Origin: an uncultured Parvularculaceae bacterium
Lineage (GTDB): Bacteria; Pseudomonadota; Alphaproteobacteria; Caulobacterales; Parvularculaceae
Assembly: GCA_947259815.1 (NCBI GenBank)
Contig: CAMYNO010000218.1
Coordinates: 1-11,928 of the forward strand
Direction: 5' to 3'
Length of the DNA: 11,928 nt
Part shown: positions 6,328 to 11,928 of the stretch, one piece after another
How the letters are laid out: the number at the start of each line of letters is the position of its first letter
How positions within the stretch are numbered: the stretch's first letter is position 1
The notes under the pieces: generated by a model
What the model was told of the DNA's origin: nothing
Seen by the model: the letters and a program-made list of their open reading frames with translations, nothing else
Database searches by the model: none
Program-made: the position numbers and the translations under genes

Positions 6328-6843
6328 CTAGTCGTCGCCGCGGCCGGTCGTGCGCATGGAAGATTTCGCGTTTTCAATAATCTTGCGAAGCTTGATCGGA
6401 TTGTCGAGGTCGGGCAACTGGATGACGCCGACACCCGTGCCTCTGAGCACCAGTTTGCCGAAGCCAAGGAAACGCCCCATCACCGACTGGTGCAGTGTAA
6501 TTTCCTCGATCTTGTTGAGGCTCACTTCCTGCGTGTTGCGGGAGATAAGGCCGGTTTTATAGACAAAGCGATATGTCGTGACGACGATCTCTGTCGTGAT
6601 CAATATGATCAGATGGTTGGTGAGTATGACTGAGCCGGCAAATGCGGCCGTACCCGCCGACCACCAGCCGATCCGCAATTCCTCATAGGGAACATGAGCG
6701 ACGAACTGGATATAGCCAAACAGGGCCAACGTCGCTGCGCCAATCGAAAACCACATCACCGGGAAAAAGGAATAGGTCCAGTTGAAATTGGCGCGGTGAA
6801 TGAGTTCTTCCCCACCCGCCAGTGTTTTCTCTACATAAGACAT
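6328..6843 (-). CDS. membrane protein with bacterial PH domain (YdbS/DUF304-like)
   Basis: A 171-residue protein with a short cytoplasmic N-terminus (MSYVEKTLAGGEELIHRANFNW), two hydrophobic helices at about 26-49 and 60-84, and then a bacterial PH-like domain. The domain begins TEIVVTTYRFVYKTGLISRNTQEVSLNKIEEI and contains GFGKLVLRGTGVG (127-139). This order (two helices followed by PH) is that of the YdbS/DUF304 family of inner-membrane proteins, whose exact function is unknown. The frame remains open up to ATG 6909, but the preferred start is 6843 because the family begins at this M-S-Y-V segment and the extra 22 residues look unlike protein. GAGGGG lies some 13 bases upstream. It is a single gene, convergent with the hydrolase and divergent from ettA. 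Confidence 0.87.
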   Translation of the reverse strand: MSYVEKTLAGGEELIHRANFNWTYSFFPVMWFSIGAATLALFGYIQFVAHVPYEELRIGWWSAGTAAFAGSVILTNHLIILITTEIVVTTYRFVYKTGLISRNTQEVSLNKIEEITLHQSVMGRFLGFGKLVLRGTGVGVIQLPDLDNPIKLRKIIENAKSSMRTTGRGDD

Positions 6844-6883
6844 GCCGTCTGGTACCCCTCTAACCCCATTTATCCCGTCACAC

Positions 6884-6899
6884 TCTCCATATAAGGAGA
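6884..6899. promoter_or_regulatory. small dyad upstream of the PH-domain gene
   Basis: TCTCC-ATATAA-GGAGA is a perfect five-base dyad with an AT-only centre, lying 41 bases upstream of the PH-domain start in the gap shared with ettA. On the minus strand the centre reads TTATAT, which could serve as a -10 box or an operator core. No regulator can be named. Confidence 0.25.
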
Positions 6900-6928
6900 A
6901 ACCGGGCAATCGAAAACGTCTCAGTGCG

Positions 6929-6955
6929 TTGAAATACCGGGCGGAGCGGGATAAG
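6929..6955 (+). promoter_or_regulatory. possible ettA promoter
   Basis: TTGAAA at 6929-6934 (five of six to the -35 consensus) and GATAAG at 6950-6955 (four of six to the -10) are 15 bases apart. That spacing is shorter than ideal. The pair ends 59 bases before the ettA ATG, in the divergent gap, and is the best candidate seen there. Confidence 0.25.
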
Positions 6956-7014
6956 ACCCGCCGCTGTTTCCCCTGAGCAACGCCGTTTAACCCTCAGCCT
7001 GAGCATTTCGACCT

Positions 7015-8682
7015 ATGTCTAAATACCAATATATCTATTTTATGTCCGGTCTCACCAAACAATTCACTGGTGGGAAAAAGATATTAGAAGACATACACTT
7101 ACAGTTCTATCCGGACGCCAAAATCGGGGTTGTCGGGGTCAATGGCGCCGGGAAATCGACGCTTTTGAAGATTATGGCCGGGGTCGATACCGAATTTAAC
7201 GGCGAAGCTTATGCCGCTGACGGCGCGAAAATCGGCTATTTGCCTCAGGAGCCTGAACTCAACCCATCAAAGAATGTCTTCGAAAACGTCATGGAGGGCG
7301 TTGGCGAGATCAAGGAAAAGATCGACGCCTTTAATGCTGTGTCGGCGGAACTTGGCGAGAACTACACCGACGAACTGATGGAAAAGATGTCGTCGCTGCA
7401 AGAAGAGATCGACGCAGCGGATGGCTGGGATATTGAATCGAAGATCGAAATGGCGATGGGGGCGCTGCGCTGTCCGCCCGGCGACTGGCCGGTGGACAAG
7501 CTTTCCGGCGGCGAGAAGCGGCGCGTGGCGCTGGCGCGGCTGCTCCTGTCAAAGCCCGATCTGTTGTTGCTGGACGAACCGACCAACCATCTCGATGCTG
7601 AATCGGTTGCGTGGCTGGAGCATCACTTGAAGGAGTTTCCCGGCGCCGTCGTACTCGTCACCCACGACCGGTATTTCCTCGACAATGTCACTGGCTGGAT
7701 TCTCGAACTCGACCGGGGAAGGGGCATTCCGTATGAAGGGAACTATTCCTCCTGGGTCGATCAAAAACGCAAACGCCTGGAACAGGAACAACGCGAAGAG
7801 GCGAACCGGCAGAAATCCCTCGACCGCGAGGTCGACTGGATTAACGCGAGTCCGAAGGCGCGTCAGGCAAAGTCCAAGGCGCGTATCAATGCTTATGAGG
7901 AATTGCTCAACCGGGCCTCTAAGGAAGAAATCAACACCGCACAGATACAGATTCCGGCCGGCCCGCGTCTGGGCGACGTGGTTATCGAAGCGGACGGGCT
8001 GACCAAGGCGTTTGGCGACAAGCTGTTGTTTGAGGATCTGACCTTCAAGCTTCCGCCCGGCGGCATTGTCGGCGTCATCGGTCCGAACGGTGCGGGCAAG
8101 ACGACTTTATTCCGCATGTTGACGGATCAGGAACAACCGGACGACGGAACCTTGCGCATCGGCGATACCGTAAAGATGGGATATGTGGACCAGTCCCGCG
8201 AGGATCTCGACGCAAAAAAGAATGTCTGGGAAGAGATTTCAGACGGTAACGATATGATCGAGCTTGGCAAACGCGAAGTGCCGAGCCGGGCCTATGTCGG
8301 TTGGTTCAATTTCAAAGGCGGGGATCAGCAAAAGAAAGTCGGCAGCCTGTCGGGCGGCGAGCGCAATCGCGTTCAGCTGGCGAAGATGCTGAAAGAGGGC
8401 GCCAATCTTCTTCTGCTCGACGAACCGACCAACGATCTCGACGTTGATACGTTACGCGAACTGGAACGGGCGCTGGAAGACTTCGCCGGCTGCGCGGTCA
8501 TCATCTCGCACGACCGCTGGTTCCTTGACAGGATCGCCACGCACATTCTGGCCTTTGAGGGGGACAGCCATGTGGAATGGTTTGAGGGCAACTTCGAAGA
8601 CTATATGGAAGACAAGAAACGTCGGTTGGGCGCCGATGCGGACGTTCCCAAACGGATCAAATACAAGCCGTTGACCCGCTAG
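7015..8682 (+). CDS. ettA: energy-dependent translational throttle protein EttA (ABC-F ATPase)
   Basis: A 555-residue soluble twin ABC ATPase, the same length as E. coli EttA. EttA binds the ribosomal E site next to the P-site tRNA and controls the first elongation step according to the ATP/ADP level. ABC1 has Walker A GVNGAGKS (41-48), signature LSGGEKRR (163-170) and Walker [13 protein letters not shown] with D187/E188. A charged linker (about 245-305, [18 protein letters not shown]) is the P-site tRNA interaction motif region. ABC2 has GPNGAGKT (356-363), LSGGERNR (445-452) and [12 protein letters not shown] with E470. The two catalytic glutamates fall at 188 and 470, exactly as in the E. 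coli protein. The family N-terminus supports this ATG, though no Shine-Dalgarno is visible; the first roughly 30 codons are noticeably AT-rich. It converges with the Tad genes, leaving only nine bases between stops. Confidence 0.97.
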   Translation: MSKYQYIYFMSGLTKQFTGGKKILEDIHLQFYPDAKIGVVGVNGAGKSTLLKIMAGVDTEFNGEAYAADGAKIGYLPQEPELNPSKNVFENVMEGVGEIKEKIDAFNAVSAELGENYTDELMEKMSSLQEEIDAADGWDIESKIEMAMGALRCPPGDWPVDKLSGGEKRRVALARLLLSKPDLLLLDEPTNHLDAESVAWLEHHLKEFPGAVVLVTHDRYFLDNVTGWILELDRGRGIPYEGNYSSWVDQKRKRLEQEQREEANRQKSLDREVDWINASPKARQAKSKARINAYEELLNRASKEEINTAQIQIPAGPRLGDVVIEADGLTKAFGDKLLFEDLTFKLPPGGIVGVIGPNGAGKTTLFRMLTDQEQPDDGTLRIGDTVKMGYVDQSREDLDAKKNVWEEISDGNDMIELGKREVPSRAYVGWFNFKGGDQQKKVGSLSGGERNRVQLAKMLKEGANLLLLDEPTNDLDVDTLRELERALEDFAGCAVIISHDRWFLDRIATHILAFEGDSHVEWFEGNFEDYMEDKKRRLGADADVPKRIKYKPLTR

Positions 8683-8691
8683 CCTGCGCGT

Positions 8692-9321
8692 TTACGTCGT
8701 GCAGCTGGTATAGCTGTCATTGCAGAGCTGCACCCGTGTCGCTCGCCGCGGTGCGCGTTTCGCCGACCGGTCGAATTGAATCGGATCGCTGACGAACCAT
8801 TTTGCAAATTGCGGATTATAGGGATAGCTCATCTCAACCACGATGATCGAGCGGTTCTGCAACTGAATGAGACCGTTGGGGTTTTGCATAAACTCTTCGG
8901 TCAGTTTGGTGTAATCTTCCCCTTCGGTATAAGGATCGTCCGATTTCACGTCCTCGTTCCAGTGAACCGACCAGTGTACAATGGGGTCGCCGTCCGCATC
9001 GAGGATGACACTGACAAGATTGATGTCGACTGAATTTGTCTGCGCCGGCTCCAGAATTGCGATGACGCTTTCCATGAGGCCGTCGATATCAGTAGGCGAC
9101 AACAGCTCAGACTGCGCAGCAAGATCAGCCGCTGAGTTCACCGCAACAGCAACGCGGCGGTTCGCTGTCATGCCTTCGGACAATTCCAATATGCCGAAAA
9201 AGAGCACCGCCATGATGGGCACCAGCAGCGCAAATTCCGTAGCCGCCATGCCGCTACGGCAGTGGATGGCGGCGCGAATTGAGCGATAAACGCCAAGTTT
9301 TTTCATAAGGCGACTAAACAT
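8692..9321 (-). CDS. TadE-like pseudopilin, second copy (C-terminal cysteine loop)
   Basis: A 209-residue Tad-pilus minor pilin-like protein. After a basic leader comes RSG/MAATEFALLVPIMAVLFFGILEL: glycine G24, then a hydrophobic helix carrying E29 at +5. That is the recognition pattern for the Tad prepilin peptidase (TadV/CpaA type). The rest should lie outside the inner membrane; it contains ANRRVAVAVNSAADLAAQ (53-70), typical of TadE. It ends VQLCNDSYTSCTT with C200 and C207, a likely disulfide loop. C21 lies in the leader. ATG 9321 begins two bases after the stop of the previous tad gene; M6 (9306) is an alternative start. It is the last gene of the visible tad block. Naming it TadE or TadF is arbitrary from sequence alone. 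Confidence 0.88.
   Translation of the reverse strand: MFSRLMKKLGVYRSIRAAIHCRSGMAATEFALLVPIMAVLFFGILELSEGMTANRRVAVAVNSAADLAAQSELLSPTDIDGLMESVIAILEPAQTNSVDINLVSVILDADGDPIVHWSVHWNEDVKSDDPYTEGEDYTKLTEEFMQNPNGLIQLQNRSIIVVEMSYPYNPQFAKWFVSDPIQFDRSAKRAPRRATRVQLCNDSYTSCTT
8699..8733. repeat. perfect 8-base inverted repeat at the convergent ettA/tad junction
   Basis: GTGCAGCT (8699-8706) and AGCTGCAC (8726-8733) are exact reverse complements, 19 bases apart. They lie inside the last codons of the tad gene, which encode the C200-C207 loop, and begin 16 bases after the ettA stop. No T-run follows on either strand, so an intrinsic terminator is not well supported, but nothing else here could separate the two transcripts. 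Confidence 0.4.
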
Positions 9322-9323
9322 AA

Positions 9324-9965
9324 TCAGCTTCCACCCGATCCGCCCGATCCGCCGGACCCGCTAGATCCACCGGACCCATTTGTTGCATATGGCTCACTAC
9401 GGAAAACGGAGGACGACACCAGGCGGCGTTTGCTTGTTCCGGGTTCGGATACATTGACGCCAATTGCCGGGTTGACGGTCGAGTAGATGTAGCAAACGCG
9501 AACGCGTACGATCGCAAGTTCGCCGCCGGTATTGAACGGTATGGCCGAGACATCCGCCGGTGGCGCATCCGCGCAAGTCGCCGGCGTGTTGTCCGCCGCG
9601 AGCGCGGCAAAATTGGCGTAGGTCTGGACTTCAACCGTGAGCCGCGTCGAGCAATCCCCGAAGTGCTTCAGAACGTTGCAGACGACATTGTAAATCGCCT
9701 GTTGTTTTTGTGCGTCCGTACCCGTCGATTTCTGTATCTGTCCGGTCTCAACCAGGCGCGCGGCGTCCGAAACGGATGCGTCCACGATTGAGTTTGCGTA
9801 GAAGTACCAGCCGACTTCAAACAGCGAAAACATCATCGCCATGAAAACGGGCGCAACGATGGCGAACTCAATCGCCGCCGTTCCATCCTGACTTGCAAGC
9901 AGCCGGACGGTCAGCGAATGACGCTTCGCGCCGGTCAGCCGATTGCGGTTATTACGCACAAACAT
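9324..9965 (-). CDS. tadE: TadE-like pseudopilin with Gly-Ser C-terminal tail
   Basis: A 213-residue TadE-family minor pseudopilin for the Flp/Tad pilus. The leader ends QDG, with G28 followed by TAAIEFAIVAPVFMAMMF. E33 is at +5 and the hydrophobic helix follows, as needed for prepilin peptidase processing and membrane insertion. EVGWYFYANSIVDASVSDAAR (50-70) is the typical TadE segment after the helix. Cysteines at 96, 105, 131 and 158 could form two disulfides outside the membrane. The usual family C-terminus is recognisable as SSSVFRSEPYA (184-194). Beyond it lies an extra tail, residues 197-213, made only of glycine and serine. GAGGCG at the end of the TadG gene supplies the ribosome binding site, and the gene lies 12 bases after tadG and two before the next TadE-like gene, so the three form one operon. 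Confidence 0.9.
   Translation of the reverse strand: MFVRNNRNRLTGAKRHSLTVRLLASQDGTAAIEFAIVAPVFMAMMFSLFEVGWYFYANSIVDASVSDAARLVETGQIQKSTGTDAQKQQAIYNVVCNVLKHFGDCSTRLTVEVQTYANFAALAADNTPATCADAPPADVSAIPFNTGGELAIVRVRVCYIYSTVNPAIGVNVSEPGTSKRRLVSSSVFRSEPYATNGSGGSSGSGGSGGSGGS
9327..9377 (-). repeat. Gly-Ser codon repeat at the end of tadE
   Basis: 51 bases encode GSGGSSGSGGSGGSGGS, a degenerate tandem array of GGN and TCN/AGC triplets just before the TadE stop. On the plus strand it appears as runs of CCGGATC/CCGGACC-like words. Such an array is prone to slippage and could vary in length between strains. Confidence 0.75.
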
Positions 9966-9977
9966 ATCCGGCGCCTC

Positions 9978-11928
9978 TTATTCGCTAACATGCAGTTTGA
10001 CGAGGTCTTCAGCAATGAGGCCGAAGGCTTCCTCAAGGTCCGCGCCATTCGCAGCGTTGTAGAAAAACGGTGATGTCGGCTCTGACGCGCAGGACTTCAT
10101 CACGGTTTCAATATTGCTGCCGACCGAGACGTCGAACACAATCGTGTAGACGAGGATGTTATCCTGTTTCATGCGGCGACAGATACGCAGCAGCTTGTTG
10201 TCTGCTTCATCTTCCATATTCTGGGAACCGTCATCGGCCTGGTTAATGCCGGCGCCCATGCGTTCTTCGATCTCGAAGCCATAGGCGGATGGCGACGAGC
10301 CGAAATTGGTGTTGTCGTCCGAGAAGTCGTTATACCCGTCGGTCATGATCAGGACCGCTTTTTGCCAATCGACGTCGGTGGTGTTGTCAACGCCGATTTC
10401 GCCTGGGCCAATGGCTTCGGTGAATGGCGCGCCAGGCGAAACAACGCGCCAGCCCCATATTGCGCCGATCGGAATGTTCGTACCGCCATTGGGCGACAGT
10501 GCGGTCTTGGCTGTTTCGATTACCGAGCGGTCATTGGTCAGCGGGGTAATCGCCGGCGGGCAATCCTGTGGGTTCGGTCCATCGCTGAACGATCCCTTGG
10601 GAAGATCGAGTTTGTAATCATAAGTCTGCGTAGTGTTGTTCCACCAGCCGACATAACCGATACGGCCGATAAACTCGTCTGTTCCATAATCGTCTGCGCC
10701 ATAATAGTTCAGCCATTCCGTGAAATCAGGATTGAAAAGATCGCTAATCAGAGATTGGCGAATGGCGAAAGCAATCGGAAGATATTTTTCGAACGGCGTA
10801 CCCTGATTGTATTTTGTATAGCGGTAGTCGTCGACATAATCGCGGTTGCCATAGCTGTTTTCGCTGATGCCGCTGACATCATCGGGATCGTCGTACCAAA
10901 ACCCGGCCCAGTTATACCCCAGGGTGGTGCCGCTATTGCTGTATTTGCAGGCGGAATTGCCACAATCGGGTTCATCGGGAAGAAAGACCGGGACAAACCG
11001 CGAATTATCGGCGCTGGCGAGTGCGTTCTCGGTCAGGCCATTTGATAGTCCCGGCATGTTCGTGAACGCGTCGCGCACGGTGCTGTCTGGTTCGTCGGAA
11101 TAAGACGGCGCTGTCAGGGCGTCTGTAATATCAGAGGATGAAAGAGCGACACCGGGAACTGTGTCCATCTCGTCAAGTGGGTAAGGGCGCGCCTCGACGC
11201 ATCCTTCCCAAGAACGGTCGGGATCTGAATCGAACAGACGATAGTGATTGACCTTCGTATTCATGTCGATATTGCCAAGGGAATCGACATGAAAAAACCG
11301 CTGGCCATGATAAAAGCTGGCTGCGTTCTGGTCGCCCCAATTGGTGTCATCCCAACTGGATGCGCCGCCGGCGTTCACATGCTGATTGAACGGGACAACG
11401 CCAAGACGGACATTGTCGCTGGTGGTTTCGTCTTCGTCATAAAGGACGTCCAGCAACTCATCGACAGCGTCTTTAAGGGCCGTCATTTTGTGTGTCCCGC
11501 TTGAGTCGTTCCAACCCATTGACCCGGTGACGTCAAGAACCAGTGCAAGCTCAATCCGGCCTGCGCCTTCAGGCGTAATCTCGACGCATTTATCCATGTT
11601 GAGTTTGTTAATGTCGGCGACGGTCAGCAGATAGGTCTTGATCTGGCCCGTCATGCAGGTGCGGATATTACCGCTTGATTGCACGGCGAATGTCACATCC
11701 CATCCCGGCAGGAGATTGTTTTCGTAGTTGAAATTTTCCAGGAAAAACTGGTCGCCGAACGCTTCTAGCTGGTCGGACGTCAAGGTTTCATTGTCGGACG
11801 CCAGTTGCGCAACCGCGAGGGACGCGGCGTCCATCGACTCGATCATATCGGCGCGAACAGCATTCCACCGGGAATAGTCCAGAGCGCCGCCGACGAAGAG
11901 AAACAAGGCGCCGGACATCAGCACGAAA
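9978..11928 (-). CDS. tadG: TadG-like Tad pilus protein with vWA domain (N-terminus off window)
   Basis: At least 648 residues of a TadG-family protein that is tethered to the inner membrane and projects outward during Flp/Tad pilus assembly. Numbering here is from GTG 11924, but the frame stays open to the window edge and the first visible residues (LFLFVGGALDYSRW) are the end of the usual N-terminal helix, so the true start is beyond 11928. The vWA metal site is seen as DVTGSM (D131, T133, S135) and, after a long insertion, IMTDGYND (D529). The insertion (about 185-445) is rich in Asp, Tyr, Trp and Asn and includes WEGCVEARPYP (239-249); GGTNIPIGAIWGWR (480-493) and a DVSVGSNIE...ASEP ending are TadG signatures. 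Eight cysteines (90, 113, 242, 321, 326, 455, 582, 612) suit a disulfide-bonded exterior domain. First of three tad genes. Confidence 0.92.
   Translation of the reverse strand, partial: FVLMSGALFLFVGGALDYSRWNAVRADMIESMDAASLAVAQLASDNETLTSDQLEAFGDQFFLENFNYENNLLPGWDVTFAVQSSGNIRTCMTGQIKTYLLTVADINKLNMDKCVEITPEGAGRIELALVLDVTGSMGWNDSSGTHKMTALKDAVDELLDVLYDEDETTSDNVRLGVVPFNQHVNAGGASSWDDTNWGDQNAASFYHGQRFFHVDSLGNIDMNTKVNHYRLFDSDPDRSWEGCVEARPYPLDEMDTVPGVALSSSDITDALTAPSYSDEPDSTVRDAFTNMPGLSNGLTENALASADNSRFVPVFLPDEPDCGNSACKYSNSGTTLGYNWAGFWYDDPDDVSGISENSYGNRDYVDDYRYTKYNQGTPFEKYLPIAFAIRQSLISDLFNPDFTEWLNYYGADDYGTDEFIGRIGYVGWWNNTTQTYDYKLDLPKGSFSDGPNPQDCPPAITPLTNDRSVIETAKTALSPNGGTNIPIGAIWGWRVVSPGAPFTEAIGPGEIGVDNTTDVDWQKAVLIMTDGYNDFSDDNTNFGSSPSAYGFEIEERMGAGINQADDGSQNMEDEADNKLLRICRRMKQDNILVYTIVFDVSVGSNIETVMKSCASEPTSPFFYNAANGADLEEAFGLIAEDLVKLHVSE

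Noticed and set aside
6844..6909. 22-residue N-terminal extension of the PH-domain protein
   Set aside because: The residues do not resemble the family, which begins at the MSYV segment; the region also holds a promoter-like dyad.
9327..9377. Gly-Ser array considered as an engineered linker, meaning the window might be synthetic
   Set aside because: Surrounding genes are native and the array uses mixed, degenerate codons before a natural stop; nothing fused follows it.
10362..11045. 227-codon plus-strand frame with hydrophobic stretches inside the TadG gene
   Set aside because: The runs of Ile, Val and Ala come from reading Asp/Tyr/Asn codons of tadG backwards; there is no ribosome binding site and tadG is certain.

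Overview
The window reads as ordinary chromosome of an alphaproteobacterium of moderate-to-high GC content. This rests on protein style (a 555-residue EttA with an alphaproteobacterial N-terminus, a TadG/TadE/TadE pilus block, an FAH protein with an FPVRRI-type N-terminus) and on a palindromic element at 6201-6275 resembling the CCTTCGAGACG/CTCAGGGTGAAGG repeats common in that class. A wax-ester-synthase family gene and a ferredoxin-dependent 2-oxoacid oxidoreductase suggest a free-living, probably aquatic, lipid-storing heterotroph. The order cannot be fixed from sequence alone. No tRNA, rRNA, CRISPR array, transposase, integrase or phage gene was seen.

Layout. 1-1163 (-): 5' part of korA, the alpha subunit of a 2-oxoacid:ferredoxin oxidoreductase, running off the left edge. 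1164-1462: a 299-base divergent intergenic region. 1463-6163 (+): six genes in one direction: a small transaldolase, a VOC/glyoxalase-fold protein, an FAH-family hydrolase, a free-methionine-(R)-sulfoxide reductase, a WS/DGAT-type wax ester/triacylglycerol synthase and an alpha/beta hydrolase. The VOC, FAH and fRMsr genes overlap by four bases at each junction and are surely co-translated. The WS/DGAT gene and the hydrolase form a second pair that looks like a neutral-lipid synthesis and turnover module. 6164-6327 carries the palindromic element between convergent genes. 6328-6843 (-): a two-helix membrane protein with a bacterial PH domain. 7015-8682 (+): ettA, the ribosome-associated ABC-F ATPase. 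8692-11928 (-): three genes of a Tad pilus system (two TadE-like pseudopilins and a vWA-containing TadG whose N-terminus lies beyond the right edge).

How they fit together. The left half is central carbon and redox metabolism (KorA, transaldolase, FAH, fRMsr) followed by storage-lipid metabolism. The right half is translation control and surface pili. I found no clear undescribed multi-gene system. The points most worth a second look are the WS/DGAT-hydrolase pair, a pure Gly-Ser tail added to one TadE pseudopilin, the crossed inverted repeats at 6201-6275, a strong hairpin between the transaldolase and VOC genes, and a 17-codon mini-ORF filling the WS/DGAT-hydrolase gap.
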